Assembly: GCA_949752745.1 (NCBI GenBank)
Contig: OX457029.1
Coordinates: 46,730,000-46,793,999 of the forward strand
Reading direction: 5' to 3'
From: Protula sp. h YS-2021
Lineage: Eukaryota > Annelida > Polychaeta > Sabellida > Serpulidae
Length of the DNA stretch: 64,000 nt
The notes under the pieces are model-generated. The model ran no database searches. It was not told the DNA's origin and was given only the letters and a program-made list of their open reading frames with translations. Every line of letters starts with the position of its first letter. Within the stretch, counting starts at the first letter, position 1. Positions 1 through 7,745 of the stretch are shown here, piece after piece. A program made the position numbers and the translations under genes.

Positions 1-1113
1 TGTAAGAATTTTCATTGGTAGTTTTCAAGTACAGAAGAAGAAGTTGGTTGTGATATGCTGAAAAATCGCAAATCAATGAAACATGTGTAATTGTGTGCTC
101 TTACCGCATTGTTACAACGGTAAGAGGTGTCATAATGCGCTCCTTAGATGTTACAACGGATTATGAGCATGTTACAAGTAAAATGGAAATAGAAATTTGA
201 TAATAATGTAGCTACTCGATTTAATTATTGTATTGCATGGGTCAAATATGTCGTGAGGCATAAACAACATTTATATTTTATTTCAGACATCCTTTCTGCT
301 AGCTCCCACATATGAAGTGTAAATCTCTAAACCCCAAATGCCCCTGTTATATCCATTTAAGAGAACGATTTTTTATACATTGAAAACCACAGTAAACCGG
401 AATCGAAAATATTTGGTTCAATACACTGATCCTGATTTCAGGGACGTCAGCTTATTTATTTTATAGGGCAAATATTCATAATCCCTTTACGACAATCCGG
501 AATCTAATCAATGCGACTTCCGCACAACCTTTGTAGATTGTTGTACACGCTCAGTCTGCTGATCCCTATAGATGCCAACACTACAAGATCCCGATCTTCG
601 TATAAATTACCCGGCATTTAGAAGTTGTGGAAATGTGTCTTTTCTAGCATAAAGCCAAGCAGAAACCCTCCCCAACCCTATGGAATGGGACCTGCAAAAG
701 TAACGTCGCTCTTTTACAGAGTAATTTTTCTATTCTATTCATGGGAAAGTCTATATATAATGAAAAGCAGTAGCTAAGGCCACTTTTTTGGCCCTGCTTT
801 GAAATGTTTGTGAGATTTTTTGTGGAGAATATATTTGCATATTCTTACTTTTAAACAAGCCAGTTTCTAATATTTTTATCGTTGTCCCGCTCCGCGCAGT
901 GCGAAGCGCGACAACTGTAGCTTGTGGACCGGTCGCTCCGTCTGTCTGTCTGCTTGTCTGTCGACATTTTGTGTCAACACGTTCAAGCCATAGCCTACCT
1001 TTCTTGGTCGGTTGTTTTAAATATAGATAACATGGGAACTAATAAGGATCGGTGTTGTAAACGAGTTACCCAGCTGGACTATGCAAATTTAGACAATCCC
1101 TGAACACTTGAAT

Positions 1114-1148
<35 letters not shown>

Positions 1149-2028
1149 AAACATTTTTTTTTAATCAGGTGTCGATATTTTTTTCCCTTTTATTTTTATT
1201 TTTATTTTTATTTCGCCGTATAAAATTGTCCTTTGTACATACAGCATTATCTACATTATACAAATCATTCGTAAAATAAATGTCTCTACAAACATTTTTC
1301 GAGTATGTAGTAAATATACCGACACAGATCATGGATTATATAAGACGTAAAAAAAAGACTAGTAACTGGTGGTTAGGACTATAAGAAACAATTGTATGAG
1401 TTTGTGAATACGCTCAAGCGTACATTTTTTGATCGGTTGTTACACTACTTTAAGTATTGTAGTCTGGGAATTGAAGGGACATATTGGGCATGTGATTTAG
1501 CCAGTTTCACCGAAAGCTTGATTACTGGTGTGGAGGCAAATGCGAAAAATATCTGACAAAAATGTTTAATGATCTTGGAAGTGCAAAAAAATTTCGGCCT
1601 TCAAAAATTTCTGTAACCACTTATTTGTGAAAAAATAAAAGTGTATTTTTAGAAACATCCATTTTCATGCACGAATGGGCAATTTCTCAACATATAGCTA
1701 AATGACTTTATAAAACATTTACGCGACACATCACCTTGTTGAAAAAATGGGATTGTAATTATTACCCCTATTAATTGAATTCGAACCAACATCACTTAAT
1801 AAGGTTATATTTAACTTCTCATTAAACCACAAAACAAGCTTAAATCCCTTTTTATATTATCACAGCATAAAAGAAATATATGTCCTGAGGATAAATTTAG
1901 TTCCGTGTTTTATGTGTAATTGAACTGGTAAACTGTAGATAAGTGTCATAAATATATGGCGACATTTTATCTGTCTAGAAATAACTTAATTTAGGGATAT
2001 ATGTTACCAATAGAGCCTAGTCACATTA
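1..2028. other. Host DNA, no gene seen
   Basis: AT-rich non-coding DNA with no convincing open frame. It contains a poly-T run around 1119-1147 and T-rich simple repeats around 1180-1215. The last 33 bases (1996-2028) are nearly identical, 31 of 33, to the bases directly after the right end of element 1 (21986-22018), which matters for reading the adjacent gap. Confidence 0.7.
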
Positions 2029-2228
2029 NNNNNNNNNNNNNNNNNNNNNNNNNNNNNNNNNNNNNNNNNNNNNNNNNNNNNNNNNNNNNNNNNNNNNNNN
2101 NNNNNNNNNNNNNNNNNNNNNNNNNNNNNNNNNNNNNNNNNNNNNNNNNNNNNNNNNNNNNNNNNNNNNNNNNNNNNNNNNNNNNNNNNNNNNNNNNNNN
2201 NNNNNNNNNNNNNNNNNNNNNNNNNNNN
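2029..2228. other. Assembly gap of exactly 200 N
   Basis: Exactly 200 unknown bases. The round number indicates a scaffolding placeholder, so true distance and content are unknown. It hides the left terminus of element 1. Confidence 0.98.
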
Positions 2229-2552
2229 GTTGAAATCTTCTTTTGGACGGGTCTGAAAATCCCTCCACTTTTGGTAGAGGAACGCCTGGTAGGTAACAGC
2301 TATGTCTTCAAAAAGGTTGACGTCTTTTCTACTGAAATGGTACATCCTCAGGCGCTCCTCTGAAAAAAATTCGTTCTTGTATAGCAATCTGCTATGTTGT
2401 TGAGAATGGCAGCAGCAAGCGGAGACGAGGCGCTTCTCGTAGAGGAACGCTTGATAATCTATGTACACTTCTTCGAAAAGGTTTACATCCTTTTCGGAGA
2501 AATGATAGGTTATCAAGCGCTCCTGTGAGAAAAATTCTTTTTTATGCTGCAT
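2229..2552 (-). CDS. Repeat protein fragment running into the gap
   Basis: A minus-strand frame opens at an ATG at 2552 and runs uninterrupted into the gap. It encodes two copies of a roughly 38-residue unit sharing the patterns EFFS.ERL..YHFS.KDVNLFE and YQAFLY. The units differ at many positions yet keep the frame. The same frame stays open upstream of the ATG, with a Cys-Cys-x-Cys-His motif before each unit, so the true start may lie further upstream or on another exon. No family is recognised and no homologue is seen in element 2. It may be an accessory gene at the element's left end or host sequence captured there. Confidence 0.4.
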
Positions 2553-2620
2553 GTTGCTTGTGCTCGTCTCCAAGTCGCGTTCGAAATGGCAATAGCAGCA
2601 GGCAGACGGAGATGACGAAA
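2264..2620. repeat. Two imperfect tandem units of about 175 bp
   Basis: Two units begin with GTAGAGGAACGC at about 2273 and 2450 and continue in parallel through CTTCRAAAAGGTT and GCTCCTSTGA. They correspond to the repeated protein units on the minus strand. Confidence 0.6.
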
Positions 2621-2660
2621 TGTGTGTATGTGACGAAATGGTGTGGAAGCCAAACGTCAG

Positions 2661-2880
2661 ACCACCCCCCCCCTGTACAGCGCTCAGCGCACAGAGTATG
2701 TCGACGACGACCCCCCCCCCCCCCCCCTACCACGAAAGAAGAGGCAAAAAATCATTTCCCAAACAAAAAGAAACTTATGTGAGGGGGGTTTAAAAGCATT
2801 TTTCACACATTTATCTTGACGAAATGAATGGTTATGTAAACGAAATGCCATTTATGCAGTTGTTAGCGTGATTAAAAGCC
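2661..2880. repeat. Subterminal inverted repeat, left arm
   Basis: Read on the opposite strand, this segment matches about 20010-20310. Shared blocks include a GTCAGACCACCCC block, a C-tract followed by TGTACAGCGC, a GTCGACGACGACC block, and CTTGACGAAATG with the neighbouring AAACGAAATG. It is a diverged inverted repeat flanking nearly all element 1 genes. Outside it the two ends no longer match. Confidence 0.7.
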
Positions 2881-2959
2881 ATTAACGATGGCTTTAGCGG
2901 TGGCTTTAGCGGTGGCTTTTAGCGGTGGCTTTAGCGGCGGCTTCCGCGCTGAAGTGTAG

Positions 2960-3660
2960 AAAAAAAAACGACCCCCCACCCCCCCCCTCCCTCCCTCCCT
3001 CCCTCCCTCCCTCCCTCCCTCCCTCCTCCCTCCCTCCCTCCCTCCCTCCCTCCCTCCCTCCCTCCCTCCCTCCCTCCCTCCCTCCCTCCCTCCCAATTTC
3101 AGCATCAAAACTCATATATAAGGGTCTTTAGCGGTGACTTCCGCGCTGAAGTGTAAAAAAAAAACGACCACCCACCCCCCCCTCCCCTCCCTCCCTCCCT
3201 CCCTCCCTCCCTCCCTCCCTCCCTCCCTCCCTCCCTCCCTCCCTCCCTCCCTCCCTCCCTCCCTCCCTCCCTCCCTCCCACCCTCCCTCCCTCCCTCCCT
3301 CCCAATTTCAGCATCAAAACTCATATATAAGGGTCTTTAGCGGTGGCTTTAGCGGTGACTTCCGCGCTGAAGTGTAGAAAAAAAAAAAAAAAAAAAAAAA
3401 AAAACGACCACCCACCCCCCCCCCTCCCCTCCCCTATCACTAAAGAAGAGTTAACCCCCCCTCCCCTCCCTCCCTCCCTCCCTCCCTCCCCCCCCCCAAA
3501 AAAAACTCATATATAAGGGTCTGATGTCGAGTTGTAGTCAAAAAATCATGGCCCCCCCCCTCCCCTCCCCTATCACTAAAGAAGAGTTAACCCCCTCCCC
3601 CTCCCCCCCCCTCCCTCCCCCAAAACTCATATATAAGGGTCTGATGTCGAGTTGTAGTCA
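2960..3660 (+). repeat. Tandem C/CCCT-tract plus TATA modules
   Basis: Four modules each pair a long CCCT or poly-C tract with the TATA motif CTCATATATAAGGGTCT, at about 3111, 3330, 3507 and 3627. The first three are linked by GCGGTGACTTCCGCGCTGAAGTGTA blocks and the last two by CACTAAAGAAGAGTTAACC. The last module is the promoter of the gene starting at 3668. No coding content is supported; open frames here are simple-repeat reads. Confidence 0.75.
3630..3637 (+). promoter_or_regulatory. TATA box of the CARD-like gene
   Basis: TATATAAG lies 31 bases before the ATG at 3668. Identical copies occur upstream in the tandem modules. Confidence 0.65.
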
Positions 3661-3667
3661 AAAAATC

Positions 3668-4076
3668 ATGGAAGCGCTGCTGAATACACCTCCTCTTTTT
3701 CCAGCTATCAACATGGACGATTTGTTTGGGTATACTTTTGATGTCATGCCAGTATTACCAGTGGAAGAGATAGATGCATTCCTGGAGCACATGACAGAGG
3801 CTGAAAAAGACTTGGAGGAACTGTTAGACATTCCATTAGACGGCACAGTACAGCCAATGCTAGATGATAAGGAAGCGTTAGGTGCCACTACTACTGCTCC
3901 GTTAGATATACTTCCAGTGCAGCAAGATATACAGCAAGGAATGGAGCAAGACATGCCAGATCCTGAGGGTCCCGACTACCCAATCTGGGTTGCACATGCA
4001 CTTGTCAATGGTCGAAACACACACCGCAGCACAAAGTTAGAAGCTCATTTGAAGCAACTTAAGGAAGAAGTGAGCA

Positions 4077-4116
<40 letters not shown>

Positions 4117-4807
4117 TGAGTCCAGCGCTAGCGAGCCCGAGGAGGAGCCTGAGGAGGGAGAAGTGTTAAGTGATGATGAAGAAGACAAGCATTTGAAATT
4201 TGAATGGAGTAAGACCATCCTTGTGACTGAGAAAGATGTGTTGCTGTTGAAAAGAAACTTTCAAGCCGTGCTTCCTCTGATTGATAGCAACATTTTATGG
4301 CGTTTATGTGAAGAAGGCTTTTTCAACAAGCATACGTACGCATACCTAATGGAAGAAATGAGCTCTGTCATGATGCTCATGTTCATGCTAGAAGGAACCC
4401 ACGAGGATGTTCCGGCGTCAGAGCCAAAGGTCACCGAAGCCATGACTCAGCGTTTCATTCAACTGTTTAGACTCTTTCATGAGGAGCAGTTTAAGGCGTT
4501 GTGTCTGCCAGAGCCGAAGTGTGTGAATGAGGGTCGCGATTCCAAATGTGCAAAGGTCATGCTGCATGGTTTCAAATACCTTGAAGAACGCATTCAGGTG
4601 TATGATATGATGGCCTACCTCTATGAAAAAGGACATTTCACCATGTCAATGCTGTTTCAATGGATACTAGGGCATCGGACCTCAGGAGACTTTTTAGTGA
4701 TTGTCATGAGACAATCTTTAACAGGTGGTTTACCAACAGCCTTTCTGGATGGTGTCAATGAGATGACTCCGCGATTTTACAAGCATCTCATGAAAACTTA
4801 CATGTAA
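3668..4807 (+). CDS. Acidic protein with CARD-like helical C-terminal half
   Basis: The 379-residue protein starts at the first ATG after the TATA box at 3630; an in-frame ATG at 3524 lies upstream of that TATA box and was not used. The N-terminal half is acidic, with a run of about ten Asp encoded by a GAC repeat near residues 138-148 and Glu-rich sequence after it. The C-terminal half is predicted helical. A segment around residues 195-225 (LLLKRNF.AVLPLI, ILWRLCEEGFFN, YAYLMEE) follows the hydrophobic spacing of death-fold CARD domains. A second segment near residues 315-370 (MMAYLYEKGHFTM, GDFLVIVMRQ) repeats that pattern. No sequence-level proof is possible here. If correct, it could interfere with host apoptosis or inflammasome-type signalling. 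The element 2 copy is internally deleted. Confidence 0.75.
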
Positions 4808-4811
4808 AAGG

Positions 4812-4819
4812 TATAAAAG
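4812..4819 (+). promoter_or_regulatory. TATA box between two accessory genes
   Basis: TATAAAAG lies five bases after the stop of the preceding gene and 59 bases before the next ATG. The minus-strand equivalent in element 2 is conserved near 39055-39062. Confidence 0.65.
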
Positions 4820-4870
4820 GGCGGCGGCAGCGGCGGCAGCGGATCACAAAGTCTACAATCCTTCACCGTA

Positions 4871-5302
4871 ATGTCATTTCACAGATGTGCAGAGACCATG
4901 GATGATGTCTTCAAAGTGAATTATGCTGACTGGATGTTTTCAAAGCTTCCTGCTTTTGAATCGGAATGGACGGAGCAAGTGAAGAATTTGCATCAGCATT
5001 GGGAAGCTGTTGGAAAGACCATTCCAAGTGATTGTTTCATCCACTCGTTTCTACGTGAATGTGAAGATTTACATATACTATCAGCTTATGACATTGATTC
5101 AGCATTTATCCATGCGAATACAATTTGGGCAGAGGAGCTCATGTTAAGTGTAGCTGCAAGAATCATTTTGTTTTATGATGATAATGTTTCATTGATGACG
5201 AATGTATCCGACCTTGTTCGATTCAACCATGGACGAGTGGAAGTGAATTCAAAGCTTTGCAAGCACTTTGAAAAGCTTGACTCAGCGGATGGTTGGGTAT
5301 AA
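4871..5302 (+). CDS. Small helical accessory protein, family A member 1
   Basis: This 143-residue protein has no recognised family. It is mostly alpha-helical by composition, with no signal peptide or membrane segment. It resembles the gene at 6031 through a shared skeleton: MDD/MDA.F..Y.D.M..KL near the start, a Leu-x3-Trp-x2-Val block, then FL.EC and an Asp-rich D.D.A segment, so the two look like paralogues. The start at 4871 is preferred over the internal ATG at 4898 because the element 2 homologue (38602-39036) keeps the MS..HRC.ETMDD leader. Its stop codon sits inside the TATA box of the next gene. Confidence 0.75.
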   Translation: MSFHRCAETMDDVFKVNYADWMFSKLPAFESEWTEQVKNLHQHWEAVGKTIPSDCFIHSFLRECEDLHILSAYDIDSAFIHANTIWAEELMLSVAARIILFYDDNVSLMTNVSDLVRFNHGRVEVNSKLCKHFEKLDSADGWV

Positions 5303-5305
5303 AAG
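5298..5305 (+). promoter_or_regulatory. TATA box overlapping the upstream stop codon
   Basis: TATAAAAG contains the TAA stop (5300-5302) of the preceding gene. The same overlap is present in element 2 at 38598-38606. It lies about 43 bases before the ATG at 5348. Confidence 0.7.
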
Positions 5306-5347
5306 GGGGGGGGGTGTGGACTTCATCAGTACAGTAGTGCAGCAGTC

Positions 5348-5998
5348 ATGGAGAACAAGACAAGCAGCAGCAGCAGCAGCAGCAGTTTTAAAATTAGTGC
5401 TAACTTAACCATTACTGTGGAGCATGGACAATATGGACCATTTCTACGCATCAAACGTGGAGAGAGATGGTGTGCTTATTCCCCATCTTTGTGGAAGATT
5501 GTGTGTCAGAACGTGAAAAAATGCCGTGACATTGGCTTTAAACTGTACTTAACGGAAACAAAGTGGCTTGAAGTCATTTCATACTTGGACATGCGCTATG
5601 TAAGCTTCGTGCGTACATCACGGTTTGAAGGGAAAGAATACACACATCACATCAACATGAATGATGGTGAATGGGAGGCACTGCTTCAGGAGATGGATCA
5701 CATTGACTCCGCCTTATCGGGTGAACCGTGTACGGAATGCCATGGCAAGAAAACGATCATCAAGTTGCAAAAGGATGATCGGATGAAGGTGTCAAAGTTA
5801 TCCAAGAAAAGACTGGCTGAAGTTCGGTTGGAGAATATGAATGTACAAAATCAACTTGGACTTGCCTGTGACTATTGCGGTGCTTGCGGATATATGGAGG
5901 ATTATTATTGCCACTGCCACAAGTACAATTGTCAGATGTGTGAACCAAGCAACTTCTGCGGCAAGTGTGGAGTACTTAAGGTGTGTGAAGCACAGTAG
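5348..5998 (+). CDS. PC4-like protein with C-terminal zinc-binding module
   Basis: The 216-residue protein starts at an ATG 43 bases after a TATA box. After a Ser-rich stretch (an AGC repeat) comes a beta-strand-rich region with a tyrosine/tryptophan-bearing segment and, near residues 110-122, the motif HINMNDGEWEALLQEMD. This matches the final strand and helix (L.xWxxL) of the PC4/Sub1 ssDNA-binding fold. Residues 125-215 are Cys/His-rich: C-x2-C near 128, then CDYCGACGY, CHCHKYNC and CGKCG clusters, enough for two or three zinc sites. It probably binds single-stranded DNA or transcription machinery. Element 2 has an intact homologue at 37874-38521. PC4 membership is inferred from the pattern and from the clearer paralogue at 14777. 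Confidence 0.75.
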   Translation: MENKTSSSSSSSSFKISANLTITVEHGQYGPFLRIKRGERWCAYSPSLWKIVCQNVKKCRDIGFKLYLTETKWLEVISYLDMRYVSFVRTSRFEGKEYTHHINMNDGEWEALLQEMDHIDSALSGEPCTECHGKKTIIKLQKDDRMKVSKLSKKRLAEVRLENMNVQNQLGLACDYCGACGYMEDYYCHCHKYNCQMCEPSNFCGKCGVLKVCEAQ

Positions 5999-6030
5999 AA
6001 GCCCTCACACGCACACGCACAGCAAACAAG

Positions 6031-6429
6031 ATGGATGCATGTTTTAGAAAAGCTTATGTTGACTTGATGATTGCTAAACTGGCTTGCTGCGGCACTCCAG
6101 ACTATCAGCTTTATCACTTGGACGCTTATTGGGATGTTGTACATCACAGTCTTGATGTGATTGAACTACATTCACGATTTCTTGGAGAATGTGACAGAAT
6201 TGGAGTAGAAGAAGATCCTGACTTTGACTTTGATGCTGCCCTCTATTCTGCTCGCACTGACGTGGAAACATATTTCACCGTGGTGGACTATTTGAGAGAT
6301 TGCTGTGGACTACAAGAAGAAGAGGAAACTGAGCAGCCTTGTCAGCTTTGTCAGGTAAGCCAAACCCTTTTAACAACCAACAACACTAACAGCAACAGCT
6401 AACAATGTTTTTCTTTCTAGCAAATTTAA
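6031..6429 (+). CDS. Small helical accessory protein, family A member 2, spliced
   Basis: Exon 1 (6031-6354) encodes 108 residues that resemble the gene at 4871 (MDA.F..Y.D.M..KL start, FLGEC, DFDFDAA). The frame then meets CAG|GTAAGC and continues for 15 low-complexity residues to a stop at 6402. A splice acceptor TTTCTTTCTAG lies at 6410-6420. Joining 6354 to 6421 adds two codons before a TAA at 6427. Element 2 keeps the donor (CAG|GTAAGT), the acceptor, phase 0 and the nearby stop. Its intron is 86 nt rather than 66 and unrelated in the middle, which is what an intron predicts. The function is unknown. The helical character and paralogy suggest a role shared with the other family A proteins. 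Confidence 0.7.
6355..6420 (+). other. Candidate 66-nt spliceosomal intron
   Basis: GTAAGC donor, pyrimidine-rich acceptor ending CTAG, phase 0. The counterpart in element 2 is 37455-37540 on the minus strand. Splice signals and flanking exons are conserved while the interior is not. Confidence 0.6.
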
Positions 6430-6533
6430 TTGTATGTGAGTGGTTTCAACGTGAACAAAGAAAGAAAATGATAGAAGAGGTAGCAGATATATTCAAACAT
6501 ATTGTATTGCAGGAAGAAGGCATGTTAGAATAA
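6405..6533 (+). CDS. Conserved 42-residue small ORF
   Basis: A short frame starts with an ATG inside the candidate intron's pyrimidine tract (MFFFLANL) and ends just before the NADAR gene. The element 2 counterpart (37339-37470, minus) has 43 codons. It differs mostly by conservative changes and by a 3-nt length change that keeps the frame. The N-terminus is hydrophobic; the rest is charged and helical (QREQRKKMIEEV). It is either translated from unspliced RNA or is conserved for another reason such as 3' UTR/promoter function. It ends 12 bases before the next ATG. Confidence 0.4.
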   Translation: MFFFLANLIVCEWFQREQRKKMIEEVADIFKHIVLQEEGMLE

Positions 6534-6545
6534 ACCAAAGTCGCC

Positions 6546-7115
6546 ATGGAGAATCGTGTACTATTTAGCGGTCACAAGGATGTTCTTTCCAACATGTTTC
6601 CAGCACGCCTTGAAAAGTATGGACATACATTCAACTCGAGTGAAGCGTTGTATCAATATGAGAAAGCCGTGTTTCATCACCGTCCAGATATTGCTTCAGC
6701 TATTGTGTTATCCAGAAATGGCTATGAAGCAAAACGTATCGCCCAAGTGATAAAGCCATGTCCTTTATGGCATACAGTGAAGAGAAGCAAAATGCAAGAG
6801 GTGTTACAAGTCAAATGGAATCAGTGTGCATCGTTTCGCAACAAGTTAAAAGACTGCAAAGACAAGACTTTAGTGGAAGCCACCTATGATCCTTGGTGGG
6901 GAGCTGGTGTGAAACATGTGTCATGTCGTGGATATTCTGGTCAGAATATCATGGGAAAGTTGTTAGAACAGTTGTGTGTGACGGGGGGTATAAAAGAGAC
7001 TGTACCTCCAACATCATCTTACTTGCCGTCGTCGCCGCCGCCGCCGCTCACCAGTCCGCTGCCGCCGCTGCCGCCGCCGCCGCCGCTCACGGGTGTGGAG
7101 ACGTGTTTTTTGTGA
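6546..7115 (+). CDS. NADAR-domain protein with proline-rich tail
   Basis: Residues 1-145 follow the NADAR (YbiA/DUF1768) pattern: LFSGHKDVLSNMFP near the start, FNSSEALYQYEKA, a central W-bearing segment (PLWHTVKRSKMQEVL.VKW.Q), a VEATYD.WWG.G block and the closing GQNIMGKLLE.L. NADAR proteins act on NAD/ADP-ribose-derived substrates, and some remove ADP-ribose from guanine in DNA (DarG-type relatives). It may counter a host ADP-ribosylation defence or alter nucleotide metabolism. Beyond residue 145 the frame runs into a GCC-repeat-derived Pro/Ser tail absent from element 2, whose copy stops at 145 residues. A TATA-like TATAAAAG lies inside that extension at about 6989, so the tail may be accidental. 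Confidence 0.85.
   Translation: MENRVLFSGHKDVLSNMFPARLEKYGHTFNSSEALYQYEKAVFHHRPDIASAIVLSRNGYEAKRIAQVIKPCPLWHTVKRSKMQEVLQVKWNQCASFRNKLKDCKDKTLVEATYDPWWGAGVKHVSCRGYSGQNIMGKLLEQLCVTGGIKETVPPTSSYLPSSPPPPLTSPLPPLPPPPPLTGVETCFL
7022..7092 (+). repeat. GCC/CGC trinucleotide-rich tract
   Basis: Impure CCG/GCC repeats with two CTCAC interruptions. Absent from the matching place in element 2. It creates the proline-rich tail of the NADAR frame. Confidence 0.7.
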
Positions 7116-7165
7116 ACCTATGAACTTGACAGCGTAAAGAGTGAAGCTCTCAAGAGTATACAGAC

Positions 7166-7498
7166 ATGGCAGATATGACACTGAGACAATATATTGTGCA
7201 AAAAGCTTATTGTGAAGAAATGTTATCCGCTGTAAAAAAGTTTGCATGGTTAGTATGTCCTGCTTGCCAACATGAAGAGTGTCAAGAACATACTTGTTAT
7301 TTTGCATGTGTCTATACATATTGGAATGAAGCTAAATATTATATTCATTTAGATAAAGTGTTAGAGAATGCAAATCAGCGTTGTGAGAAATATGGTGTAG
7401 ATCCAATTACACTTGATGAACTCAGTCATTGGCTAGTATTCATTGAAGACCAATGGTCTCCAGTGATTCACACCATTGTATCTATACTTGATTTGTAA
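7166..7498 (+). CDS. Small Cys-containing helical protein
   Basis: This 110-residue protein is of unknown function and is conserved in element 2 (36452-36784). A CPACQHEECQEHTC cluster near residues 31-44 could bind zinc. The C-terminal half is helical with aromatic and acidic residues (DELSHWLVFIEDQW). The general layout, with a Tyr/Lys-rich first helix and an EW-type helix, hints at a distant link to the family A proteins at 4871 and 6031, but this is weak. The ATG at 7166 is chosen because the MADMTLRQY start is the point where both elements align. A poly(A) signal follows at 7535. Confidence 0.75.
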   Translation: MADMTLRQYIVQKAYCEEMLSAVKKFAWLVCPACQHEECQEHTCYFACVYTYWNEAKYYIHLDKVLENANQRCEKYGVDPITLDELSHWLVFIEDQWSPVIHTIVSILDL

Positions 7499-7534
7499 AA
7501 ACTTGTGAGTTAAGCGATGTTGGTTGAGTTAAAT

Positions 7535-7540
7535 AATAAA
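7535..7540 (+). terminator. Poly(A) signal after the accessory genes
   Basis: AATAAA lies 37 bases after the stop of the 7166 gene. In element 2 the matching sequence (minus, 36387-36392) is AATAAA within TTATAAAATAAAAG, which could also act as a TATA box for the integrase cluster. Confidence 0.5.
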
Positions 7541-7562
7541 GCTGTTTTTTGTTGAGAAGGTG

Positions 7563-7728
7563 GATTTTTTTTGGTGTTTGGCCTCATGTCGTGATAAAAC
7601 CGTGTTTACCCCACGAGACGACCTCGTTAAGAAAAAAAAAACTTCACATATCTACTGCCTCTCCACCACCCCCCCCCCCTTCCTCCTTTTTGATTACATC
7701 TAAGTGCTGCGCTACTCGTGTTGTTGCT
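7563..7728. other. Insertion in the integrase leader, relative to element 2
   Basis: Element 2 joins GAAGGTGG directly to TTTTCATTCGGTGTGA; element 1 has about 165 extra bases here, including T- and C-runs. No gene is seen. Confidence 0.55.
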
Positions 7729-7745
7729 TTTCATTCGGTGTGACC

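Noticed and set aside
1996..2028. Similarity to 21986-22018 as terminal repeats of element 1
   Set aside because: The copies are in direct, not inverted, orientation and continue host sequence; an empty-site read-through explains them better.
2872..3340. Several overlapping open frames of GGRE or PPSL repeats on both strands
   Set aside because: They are three-frame reads of the CCCT/poly-C tracts, with no conservation in element 2 and no start context.
5760..5948. Other-strand frames under the PC4-like/zinc gene and similar shadows under the polymerase and capsid genes
   Set aside because: Their conservation follows the codons of the sense genes, and they lack promoters.
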